Assembly (NCBI GenBank): GCA_015066095.1
Contig: SVPC01000002.1
Span: 1-64,000 of the forward strand
DNA length: 64,000 nucleotides
Source: Oscillospiraceae bacterium
GTDB lineage: Bacteria; Bacillota; Clostridia; Oscillospirales; Acutalibacteraceae
Direction: 5' to 3'
Both the position numbers and the translations under genes were made by a program. How positions within the stretch are numbered: the first letter of the stretch is position 1; every line of letters starts with the position of its first letter. A model generated the notes under the pieces. It was not told where the DNA came from. It searched no databases and worked only from the letters and a program-made list of their open reading frames with translations. This document shows positions 37,358-44,808 of the stretch, one piece after another.

Positions 37358-38836
37358 TTATAACAGTATGCAAACAAGCCCGTTGCAACCTTCGTTTATA
37401 ACCCGTTCAACCGTTTCTTGCACACGCATTCTGGCATCTATGGGCATACGCGCAAGTTTACTGTGAAGCCCCTCATTCACAAGTTCGTGAAGCGATTTAC
37501 CAAATATATTTGAATCCCAAATTTTTACAGGGTCCTCCTCGAAACCTGAAAGCAAATACATCACCAAATCTTCAGATTGTTTTTCACTTCCCACAATGGG
37601 GCTTACCTCAGTAGAAATATTGGCTTTCATAAGGTGTATAGATGGTGCAGATGCCTTTAAACGCACACCGTATCGACCGCCCTGTTTTACTATTTCAGGT
37701 TCTTCAAGTTCGAGTTCGCTAATATCAGGCATAATTATACCATAACCTGTAGCTTCTACTTCTTCAAGTGCACCTTTTACCTTATTGTACTCTTTCTCAG
37801 CTTTGGAAAGTCTTATAAGAGTTTCCATAAGACCTTGTTCATCTTCTATGTCGAGTTTAGTCTGTTCGCTTAAAATCTTATAAAAAAGACTCGGCTTAAC
37901 GGTTATGTTTACACCCGCGCAACCATCACCCAAATTGATGTGATTTATATTTACATTTTCTACACATTCGCACTCGTAAAAAGCCTTGTCAAAGTTTTTA
38001 ATATCCCTTATATGGCATATACCCTCGCCCGAGCATTTTATAGCCTTTATAATCTCGGCACGAAGCGGATGTGAAAGCGGTAAATTGTTTATCCAACGCG
38101 GAAAACTAACCTGTATTTCCTTAACGGGAAACTCGAATAAAATTTCACCCAAAATTCCCTTGATATCATCTTCTGAGAGTTCAAGACAGTTAATAGGTCT
38201 TACGGGCACTCCGTATTTTTGTGCCAATGTTTGAGCACAGTCTTTCGCTTCCTCAGATTCGGGGTACATACAGTTAAGCAACACTATAAACGGCTTGTTT
38301 ATGTCTTTGAGTTCGTTTATTACGCGTTCTTCCGCTTCTTCATACTCATAACGCGGAATATCACTTATACTGCCGTCGGTCGTTATCACAAGACCTATTG
38401 TAGAGTGCTCATTTATAACCTTTTGTGTGCCTATTTCCGCCGCCATATTAAAGGGTATCGGCTCTTCATACCACGGAGTCATAACCATGCGCGGTTGGTC
38501 GTTTTCTATGTAACCCAACGCACTCGGCACTATGTAACCTACGCAATCAATTAAACGCACATTCATTTTTGCACTGTCGTCAATGCAAATCTCTGCGCCC
38601 TTTTCGGGGATAAATTTAGGCTCGGTAGTCATAATCGTTCTGCCCGAAGAAGATTGCGGCAATTCATCATTTGCGCGTTCACGCAGATATTCTTCATCAA
38701 TATTGGGGATAACCAGTTTATCCATAAACTGCTTTATAAATGTAGATTTGCCCGTTCTTACAGGACCCACTATACCGATATAGATATCCCCACCAGAACG
38801 CTTTGCTATATCGTTATATATGCTCTTGTCACTCAT
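37358..38836 (-). CDS. spoIVA: Stage IV sporulation protein A (spore coat morphogenetic ATPase)
   Basis: SpoIVA polymerises with ATP hydrolysis on the outer forespore membrane and forms the coat base. The 492-residue protein matches the family length, with Walker A GPVRTGKST (~24), a switch-like LIDCVGY, and the conserved hydrophobic C-terminus GCNGLVCILL that contacts SpoVM. ATG at 38836 has GGAGG upstream. A sigma-E-type promoter is visible, in line with mother-cell expression. Confidence 0.96.
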   Translation of the reverse strand: MSDKSIYNDIAKRSGGDIYIGIVGPVRTGKSTFIKQFMDKLVIPNIDEEYLRERANDELPQSSSGRTIMTTEPKFIPEKGAEICIDDSAKMNVRLIDCVGYIVPSALGYIENDQPRMVMTPWYEEPIPFNMAAEIGTQKVINEHSTIGLVITTDGSISDIPRYEYEEAEERVINELKDINKPFIVLLNCMYPESEEAKDCAQTLAQKYGVPVRPINCLELSEDDIKGILGEILFEFPVKEIQVSFPRWINNLPLSHPLRAEIIKAIKCSGEGICHIRDIKNFDKAFYECECVENVNINHINLGDGCAGVNITVKPSLFYKILSEQTKLDIEDEQGLMETLIRLSKAEKEYNKVKGALEEVEATGYGIIMPDISELELEEPEIVKQGGRYGVRLKASAPSIHLMKANISTEVSPIVGSEKQSEDLVMYLLSGFEEDPVKIWDSNIFGKSLHELVNEGLHSKLARMPIDARMRVQETVERVINEGCNGLVCILL

Positions 38837-38874
38837 AATTTTTCCTCCGTTTTGAAAGCACTTGCTGTCTTTGT

Positions 38875-38902
38875 AAAATAGTATGCAGGTGACAACTATT
38901 TT
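38875..38902. promoter_or_regulatory. Inverted repeat AAAATAGT-N12-ACTATTTT, candidate operator
   Basis: The perfect 8-bp arms at 38875-38882 and 38895-38902 abut the feoAB -35 hexamer and cover the spoIVA -10. Placement suggests a metal- or iron-responsive regulator of feoAB, but it does not clearly match Fur, MntR or DtxR boxes. Confidence 0.5.
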
Positions 38903-38907
38903 ATGAC
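38878..38907 (-). promoter_or_regulatory. Sigma-E-type promoter of spoIVA
   Basis: On the minus strand GTCATAAA (38900-38907), a 14-base spacer and CATACTAT (38878-38885) fit the sigma-E consensus of Bacillus (GTCATATT and CATACAAT, spacing 13-15). It lies ~42 bases before the spoIVA ATG and overlaps the -35 box of the divergent feoAB promoter. Confidence 0.75.
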
Positions 38908-38931
38908 AAACCTGAATTATAAGAATATTAT
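38903..38931 (+). promoter_or_regulatory. Predicted promoter of feoAB
   Basis: ATGACA (38903-38908), a 17-base spacer and TATTAT (38926-38931) lie 21 bases before the feoA ATG. Confidence 0.65.
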
Positions 38932-38952
38932 GTAGTGTAGAGGTGCAAACTT

Positions 38953-39183
38953 ATGAATCTTTGTGAACTTAAAAAAGGGCAAAAATGCATTATATATGAG
39001 CCGCAAGCGCCCGAAAATATAAACCGCCGACTAATGGATATAGGACTTGTTGATAACACTGTGGTGGAGTGTGTAGAAATAAGCCCTTTCGGCGACCCAA
39101 AAGCTTTTTTAATACGCGGTGCTGTAATAGCGCTTCGAAAAGACGAGAGCCAAAACATCACCGTTAAGGAATTGATAGTATGA
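38953..39183 (+). CDS. feoA: Ferrous iron transport accessory protein FeoA
   Basis: FeoA is a small cytoplasmic SH3-like protein that supports FeoB. The 76-residue sequence has the family pattern CIIYEPQAPENINRRLMDIG, ALRKDESQNITVKEL, and a typical length. ATG at 38953 follows AGAGGTG. Its last codons overlap feoB by ATGA, so the two are translationally coupled. Confidence 0.93.
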   Translation: MNLCELKKGQKCIIYEPQAPENINRRLMDIGLVDNTVVECVEISPFGDPKAFLIRGAVIALRKDESQNITVKELIV

Positions 39184-41192
39184 GCCGTAACATAACTGTA
39201 GCCCTTGCAGGTAACCCGAATGTGGGCAAATCCACCATTTTTAATGCTCTTACAGGTATGAAACAACATACAGGTAACTGGGCGGGAAAAACTGTTGAAA
39301 ATGCAAAAGGATACACTAAAAGCCAAAAATTTCACTATACTTTTGTTGATATTCCGGGTACTTATTCTCTTTTGGCACACTCACCCGAAGAAGAGGTTGC
39401 GCGAGATTACCTGTGCTTAGAACACCCTGATATTGTAGTTGTGGTGTGTGATGCCACCTGTATCGAAAGAAACCTCAACTTAGTATTGCAAACAATGGAA
39501 ATTTGCAAAAATGTGGTGGTGTGCGTCAATCTATTAGACCAAGCGCGTAAGAAAAAAATAATTGTAGATTTAAAAGCCTTACAAAAAATGTTAAAGGTAC
39601 CCGTTATAGGTACTGTCGGACATAATAAAAAAAGTATTTTAAAATTGCTCAACACACTCGACAAAGTAGCCGAAAATCCTAAAAAAGACTACTTAAAAAT
39701 CAATTATCCTTTTCCTTTGGAAAATGCTGTAAATAATTTAGCAAAAGAAATAGAACATAACCTTGTAAAAGACGCTAACCCCCGTTGGGTAGCACTTAAA
39801 CTGTTAGAAACCAACCCACAGCACCAAATAAACACCCTTTTAAAACCGCAGTTTTTAGAAACACAGACACTGCCGACTTGTGACTTTGACCTACACACAT
39901 TGGTGACAACATCTATAATTTCCAAAGCCGAAAAAATAGCAAAATACTGTGTAAAAACTTTGCAAAAAAGGCACAATTTAGACCGCAAATTAGACAATAT
40001 TCTTACAAGCAAAACCTTTGGCATACCCGTAATGCTATTATTTTTAGGGCTAATTTTTTGGATAACAATAAGTGGTGCTAATTATCCTTCACAGTTACTG
40101 TCACAGTTTTTTTCGTATTTAGAAACCAAACTCACAGCGCTGTTTTTATACTTACAAGCGCCCGATTGGTTGCACAATTGCCTTATAAACGGTGTATGGC
40201 GCACCCTTTCTTGGGTGGTATCGGTAATGCTTCCTCCCATGGCTATATTCTTTCCGCTTTTTACTTTGCTCGAAGATTTAGGTTATCTTCCGCGTATTGC
40301 CTTTAACCTTGACAGACCCTTTAAAAAATGTAACGCCTGCGGCAAACAAGCGCTTACAATGTGTATGGGGTTTGGTTGTAATGCGGTGGGTGTTACAGGT
40401 TGCCGTATAATTGATTCCAAACGCGAACGGCTACTTGCGATACTTACCAACAACCTTGTTCCCTGTAACGGCAGATTCCCCACAATTTTAACGCTTATAA
40501 GTATGTTTTTGGTGTTCGGCACTGCTTCAGATTTACTTTCTGCCTTGCTTCTCACAACCGTAATTTTACTCGGTATTAGCGCCACATTTATTGTGACAAA
40601 ACTGCTATCAACCACCGTTTTAAAGGGTGAACAATCATCATATACTCTCGAATTACCTCCCTACCGCAAACCCCAATTTACAAAGGTAATTATTCGCTCG
40701 GTTTTCGATAGAACTTTATTTGTATTAGGGCGCTCGATTGCGGTTGCCGCCCCTGTGGGGCTTATCATCTGGTGTATGGCAAATATCTATATTGGCGAAA
40801 GTTCCCTATTGCACCAAGCCGCCGAGATTTTAGACCCGTTTGCGCGACTTTTAGGGCTTGACGGCGTTATTTTACTGGCGTTTATCCTTGGCTCACCTGC
40901 CAATGAAATTGTATTACCCATTATAATTATGGGATATATGAACACGGGCAAACTTGTGGAAACCGGTTCGCTTTCGTCATTACGCGAACTGCTGATAGCA
41001 AACGGTTGGACCGCCAACACTGCAATTTCGGTTATACTGTTCTCGCTTTTTCATTGGCCGTGTGCCACCACGATTATGACCATAAAAAAAGAAACGGGCA
41101 GTATAAAATGGACTGCACTTTCAGTGATTTTGCCAACCATACTTTCAATTTCGGTTTGTATACTATTTAATTTTATTGTAAATTTAATATAG
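39180..41192 (+). CDS. feoB: Ferrous iron transporter FeoB
   Basis: FeoB imports Fe2+ under anaerobic conditions. The 670-residue protein has an N-terminal G domain with G1 GNPNVGKST (~11-19), G3 DIPGT and G4 NLLDQA. A helical GDI-like domain (~170-260) and a polytopic membrane domain (~280-670) follow, with Gate-type segments (PPMAIFFPLFTLLEDLGYLP and MGFGCNAVGVTGCRI). The cysteine-bearing motif is typical of the family. No feoC is present. Confidence 0.95.
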   Translation: MSRNITVALAGNPNVGKSTIFNALTGMKQHTGNWAGKTVENAKGYTKSQKFHYTFVDIPGTYSLLAHSPEEEVARDYLCLEHPDIVVVVCDATCIERNLNLVLQTMEICKNVVVCVNLLDQARKKKIIVDLKALQKMLKVPVIGTVGHNKKSILKLLNTLDKVAENPKKDYLKINYPFPLENAVNNLAKEIEHNLVKDANPRWVALKLLETNPQHQINTLLKPQFLETQTLPTCDFDLHTLVTTSIISKAEKIAKYCVKTLQKRHNLDRKLDNILTSKTFGIPVMLLFLGLIFWITISGANYPSQLLSQFFSYLETKLTALFLYLQAPDWLHNCLINGVWRTLSWVVSVMLPPMAIFFPLFTLLEDLGYLPRIAFNLDRPFKKCNACGKQALTMCMGFGCNAVGVTGCRIIDSKRERLLAILTNNLVPCNGRFPTILTLISMFLVFGTASDLLSALLLTTVILLGISATFIVTKLLSTTVLKGEQSSYTLELPPYRKPQFTKVIIRSVFDRTLFVLGRSIAVAAPVGLIIWCMANIYIGESSLLHQAAEILDPFARLLGLDGVILLAFILGSPANEIVLPIIIMGYMNTGKLVETGSLSSLRELLIANGWTANTAISVILFSLFHWPCATTIMTIKKETGSIKWTALSVILPTILSISVCILFNFIVNLI

Positions 41193-41194
41193 TG

Positions 41195-41221
41195 AAAAGG
41201 GAGCCAAAACGGCTCCCTTTT
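41195..41221. terminator. Bidirectional terminator between feoB and the phosphonate operon
   Basis: AAAAGGGAGCC and GGCTCCCTTTT form an 11-bp stem with a 5-base loop. T residues on both strands let it serve the converging feoAB and phosphonate transcripts. Confidence 0.88.
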
Positions 41222-41228
41222 GAAATAT

Positions 41229-42329
41229 TTAAAGATTTTTCATAAAACTTTCTTTATTTTGTTTTGCGGTTGTGGTAGGGCGTCCCAAATCCGCTCTCGA
41301 GCCTATAGAACATTTAACCTCGATAAAGCAAAGTTCCGCACTTTGTTTCGCGTTCATTAATGCTTTATCAAGCGCATTAAGACTATCTACACTAACCGCA
41401 TTTTTATAACCGCAACCCTTTGCAATAGCAACAAAATCTATTTTTTCTGCCACAGTGGGCATACCGCCCACCGTTTCGTGAGATGCATTATTTATAACTA
41501 TATGCACAAGATTTTTAGGGGCATTTGCGCCGATAACCGCCATAGAGCCCAAATGCATAAGCGCCGCGCCGTCACCGTCAATACACCACACCTTTTTATT
41601 TTTTCGGTTTAGCGCCACCGACAATGCAATAGACGAACTGTGTCCCATAGAGCCAACCGTCAAAAAGTCGTACCCGTGACCTTGTTTTTCTCTTTCTCTG
41701 ATTTCAAAAAGTTCGCGCGATGCCTTACCCGTAGTAGATATCACTGCATCTTCCCCGCTTACTTTCACAATGCGCTCTATAATTTCTTCACGGCTTAACG
41801 CATTATTGTTTTGGTATTTGATTTTTTTATGGAACTCCAAAGCGCCTTTTTTTACAACAAAAGCCACCTGTTTGCCCTTATCCAATAACGGTTGCCATTC
41901 TTCTAATTGTTTTAAAACCTCTTTTTCGGTAGTTTCTTTACTTATTATAAAGGTTTCTATATCCATATCTTCCAGCAACTTAACAGTTACTTTGCCTTGA
42001 TAAATGTGTTGTGGCTCGTCGTGAACACCCGGTTCTGCGCGCCAACCCACAATAAACACACACGGTATGCCGTAAACTTCGGTGTTCATAAGCGAAGCAA
42101 CGGGGTTGATTATATTACCTATACCACTGTTTTGCATATAAACCACAGGCACTTTGCCCGTCGAGAGATGATACCCTGCCGCCAAAGCTACTGCATTACC
42201 TTCATTTGCGGCTATAATATGATTTTTGCTAATGCCGTACCTATCCATCACCCAATCGCAAAAGGGACGTAGCAACGAATCGGGTACACCTGTAAAAAAG
42301 TCGAATTTCTCAAGAAATTCTAATTTCAC
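41229..42329 (-). CDS. Phosphonopyruvate decarboxylase
   Basis: This thiamine-diphosphate enzyme converts phosphonopyruvate to phosphonoacetaldehyde, the irreversible step that pulls PEP mutase forward. The 366-residue protein has the N-terminal substrate region FFTGVPDSLLRPFCDW, the active-site glutamate region AANEGNAVALAAGYH, and the ThDP motif GDGAALMHLG continuing to VINNASHE. The start is GTG at 42329 with GGAG seven bases upstream. It is the last gene of the phosphonate operon, 4 bp after the reductase gene. The family symbol is aepY or ppd. Confidence 0.92.
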   Translation of the reverse strand: MKLEFLEKFDFFTGVPDSLLRPFCDWVMDRYGISKNHIIAANEGNAVALAAGYHLSTGKVPVVYMQNSGIGNIINPVASLMNTEVYGIPCVFIVGWRAEPGVHDEPQHIYQGKVTVKLLEDMDIETFIISKETTEKEVLKQLEEWQPLLDKGKQVAFVVKKGALEFHKKIKYQNNNALSREEIIERIVKVSGEDAVISTTGKASRELFEIREREKQGHGYDFLTVGSMGHSSSIALSVALNRKNKKVWCIDGDGAALMHLGSMAVIGANAPKNLVHIVINNASHETVGGMPTVAEKIDFVAIAKGCGYKNAVSVDSLNALDKALMNAKQSAELCFIEVKCSIGSRADLGRPTTTAKQNKESFMKNL

Positions 42330-42333
42330 ATTA

Positions 42334-43437
42334 TTACTCCTTTGTTATATTTTTGTATAAATTATAAAAAGTATCGTGGTCAAGTTCACAAGGATTATTT
42401 TTAAGTCTACCCACATCTACAGAATCAGTTAGAATATCAAGTTCTGCTAAAGTGGCTTTAGGTCCATAGATTTCAAGTTCATCTAAAAATTCAAAATAAT
42501 CTTTAACGGCACTCTTGGCATCATTACTACCAAAAGCGTGTGCGATGTCATCAAATGTAGACAACATATACTCCTTACCGCGCTTGTCTATACACTTATC
42601 GGGATTATTGAGCATATACTCCCAAATATACGGCAAACCAATACCCACCGCGTGACCGTGGGGTATACCGTAAAGGGTGGTCATTTTATAACTCATAGCG
42701 TGAGCCGATGTGGTTGCAGTGATGTTGATTGCCCTACCCGCATAGTTTGAGCCGAGCATTATTTCTTCACACGCTTTTGCATCATTTTTGAAAATATAAT
42801 CTTTATAATTAGCCATTATTTTTTGTATGGCAATTTTGGCATACTCTTTACTCTCGTCAGTAGAATTTACCGACCACCAAGACTCAATTGCCTGACAAAG
42901 CGCATCCAAAAGGGTGCATTTCTTTTGATAAACAGGCAAAGTGTAAAGTAGTGTCGCATCCAAAAACGCATATTCTGGCAATAAATAATCGGGAGCTATC
43001 GACTGTTTTTCCCCACCGTAATAAAAAACAGAAAAGCGTGTAGACTCACTGCCTGTACCCGCAGTTGTAGGCACTGCCAAAAGCGGAATGTCATTATCCT
43101 TAAGTTCTTGTTTAAAATAAAGTTCACCTTGTGGCATAGTAGAAAAAAGTTTGATACATTTAGCCACGTCAATAGCACTGCCGCCACCAAATGCCACCAA
43201 AGCGTCGCACTTTTCGGCTTTAAAAACATCTACACCCTTACATATTTCTTCATATTTAGGGTTGGGCGTGAAATCGGTAAAATACACACAAGGTATATCT
43301 ATCGTTTCAAAATATTGTTGGAGCCCCATTTTAAAGAAAGTGCCACTGCATACTAACATATATTTTTTAGCACCGTTTTCTTTAAGCACTTCCCCTATTT
43401 TTTCATAACTTTTTTGTCCGTTTACTATCCTTTGCAT
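42334..43437 (-). CDS. Phosphonoacetaldehyde reductase (iron-containing alcohol dehydrogenase family)
   Basis: The 367-residue protein has the group III alcohol dehydrogenase NAD-binding motif FGGGSAIDVAK (~85) and metal-ligand histidines in SAHAMSYKMTTLYGIPHGHA (~245-264). Located between PEP mutase and phosphonopyruvate decarboxylase genes, it most likely reduces phosphonoacetaldehyde to 2-hydroxyethylphosphonate. No aminotransferase is present, which argues against 2-aminoethylphosphonate as the product. ATG at 43437 has GGAGG upstream and follows the mutase gene by 2 bp. Confidence 0.88.
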   Translation of the reverse strand: MQRIVNGQKSYEKIGEVLKENGAKKYMLVCSGTFFKMGLQQYFETIDIPCVYFTDFTPNPKYEEICKGVDVFKAEKCDALVAFGGGSAIDVAKCIKLFSTMPQGELYFKQELKDNDIPLLAVPTTAGTGSESTRFSVFYYGGEKQSIAPDYLLPEYAFLDATLLYTLPVYQKKCTLLDALCQAIESWWSVNSTDESKEYAKIAIQKIMANYKDYIFKNDAKACEEIMLGSNYAGRAINITATTSAHAMSYKMTTLYGIPHGHAVGIGLPYIWEYMLNNPDKCIDKRGKEYMLSTFDDIAHAFGSNDAKSAVKDYFEFLDELEIYGPKATLAELDILTDSVDVGRLKNNPCELDHDTFYNLYKNITKE

Positions 43438-43439
43438 TT

Positions 43440-44756
43440 TTATTCCTCCGGTATAAGATTTATTATATCCTTAATACTCATACACAGTTGGTCGGCCTCT
43501 TTTGCCCTGTGATTTGTGAGTATTGTTTCTGCCGTTTTTTGCATTGCAGGGAAACCGCTGCGTGTTAGTTGATTAGCATAAATCACCACATTTACACCGC
43601 GTTTTTTAAACTCTTGTTCGGTAACGGTATTAAACGAAGTGGGAACAACCACAATGGGTGTAGCTGAATTTTGTGCTCTGAATTTATCCACAAATTCGAA
43701 AATCTCATGGGGTTCTTTTTTGCGCGAGTGAATCATAATAGCATCTGCCCCCGCATTAGAAAAAGCAAAAGCGCGTTTTAAAGCGTCATCCATACCACGT
43801 TCTAAAATCAGGCTTTCAATTCTCGCACATATCATAAAATCACGCGTTTTTTGAGCATTTTTACCTGCCCTTATCTTTTCGCAAAAATTTTCTATACTAT
43901 CTTGGGTTTGTGTGACCTCTGTGCCGAAAAGCGAATTCTTTTTAAGCCCAGTTTTGTCTTCTATAATCACCATAGAAACGCCCATACGCTCAAGACTTTT
44001 AACGGTATAAACAAAATGTTCTGTAAGTCCGCCTGTATCACCGTCGAATATAATCGGTTTTGTAGTGACTTCCATTATATCGTCAATAGTGCGAAAACGC
44101 GATGTCATATCCACAAGTTCAATATCGGGCTTACCCTTTGCGGTAGAGTCGCATAAACTTGAAACCCACATCGCATCAAACTGATAGGTCTTGCCGTTCT
44201 TGAACACCTTAGTGTTTTCGGCGATAAGCCCTGTAATACCGCTATGAGCTTCCAAAGCGGTAACTAAACCCTTTGTTTCGATAAGTTTTTTTAGTCTGCC
44301 ACGGCGGATATCCGGTGTTCCTAAATATTTGCGAGAGCCTTTTTCTATTTCACTAAACCGTTCACTCACAGCATACGGAAACTCGACAAGTCTGCCGCCA
44401 TACTCTGCCAAAATACCGGTCACCTCATCACGCACAGGCTTTTGAAACCCTGTACGCCAATCATCTCCGTGTACTACTATATCGGGTTTTAACTCATGTA
44501 AAATATCCTTATAACTGAGTGTTTTTTGCTCAACAACACGACCAACCCCAATAATGTTTTCAAAAAGCGCTTTTCTTTCCGAAAAAGGGATAAGCGGATA
44601 ACGCTTGTAACTGGCTATCACTTCATCCGAAAGCACACCAACTGTCAATTCTCCCAAGTTTGCGGCTTTTTTAATAATATCGATATGTCCCGTATGAATA
44701 TACTCGGTCGAAAAGCACATATAGACACTTTTCTTTTCACTTGAAAAATTGCTCAT
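43440..44756 (-). CDS. Fused cytidylyltransferase-phosphoenolpyruvate mutase
   Basis: PEP mutase makes the C-P bond of phosphonopyruvate. The 438-residue protein begins with a ~135-residue nucleotidyltransferase domain of the TagD type (YMCFSTEYIHTGHIDIIKKA, with HTGH as the HxGH motif, and VVHGDDWR). The mutase domain follows (~145-438) with FDGDTGG and the mutase hallmark EDKTGLKKNSLFG (~265-277). The fused domain probably activates the final phosphonate as a CMP ester for transfer to a surface glycan or lipid, which is known for related fusions but inferred here. ATG at 44756 sits in an RNA hairpin. The family symbol for the mutase is aepX or pepM. Confidence 0.93.
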   Translation of the reverse strand: MSNFSSEKKSVYMCFSTEYIHTGHIDIIKKAANLGELTVGVLSDEVIASYKRYPLIPFSERKALFENIIGVGRVVEQKTLSYKDILHELKPDIVVHGDDWRTGFQKPVRDEVTGILAEYGGRLVEFPYAVSERFSEIEKGSRKYLGTPDIRRGRLKKLIETKGLVTALEAHSGITGLIAENTKVFKNGKTYQFDAMWVSSLCDSTAKGKPDIELVDMTSRFRTIDDIMEVTTKPIIFDGDTGGLTEHFVYTVKSLERMGVSMVIIEDKTGLKKNSLFGTEVTQTQDSIENFCEKIRAGKNAQKTRDFMICARIESLILERGMDDALKRAFAFSNAGADAIMIHSRKKEPHEIFEFVDKFRAQNSATPIVVVPTSFNTVTEQEFKKRGVNVVIYANQLTRSGFPAMQKTAETILTNHRAKEADQLCMSIKDIINLIPEE

Positions 44757-44785
44757 ACCAATCTCTCCTTTTGATTAGTATGAGC
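44751..44785 (-). promoter_or_regulatory. RNA hairpin enclosing the SD and start codon of the PEP mutase gene
   Basis: In the minus-strand RNA, 13 bases (complement of 44773-44785) pair with 13 bases (complement of 44751-44763) with one U-G wobble. The 9-base loop AAAAGGAGA is the SD itself, and the start codon (44754-44756) is inside the 3' arm. AATTTTT follows on the minus strand and TTTTTT on the plus strand, so it also resembles an intrinsic terminator. It could attenuate transcription from mutS2 or control translation of the phosphonate operon. Confidence 0.8.
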
Positions 44786-44808
44786 TTTTTTAAATGGTAA
44801 ATACCCTT

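Noticed and set aside
38928-39380. 150-codon frame on the minus strand
   Set aside because: It is antisense to feoA and feoB, which are certain.
44751-44791. Plus-strand terminator (hairpin followed by TTTTTT)
   Set aside because: No plus-strand gene ends here; the context is a minus-strand operon, so an RNA element of the minus strand is more likely.
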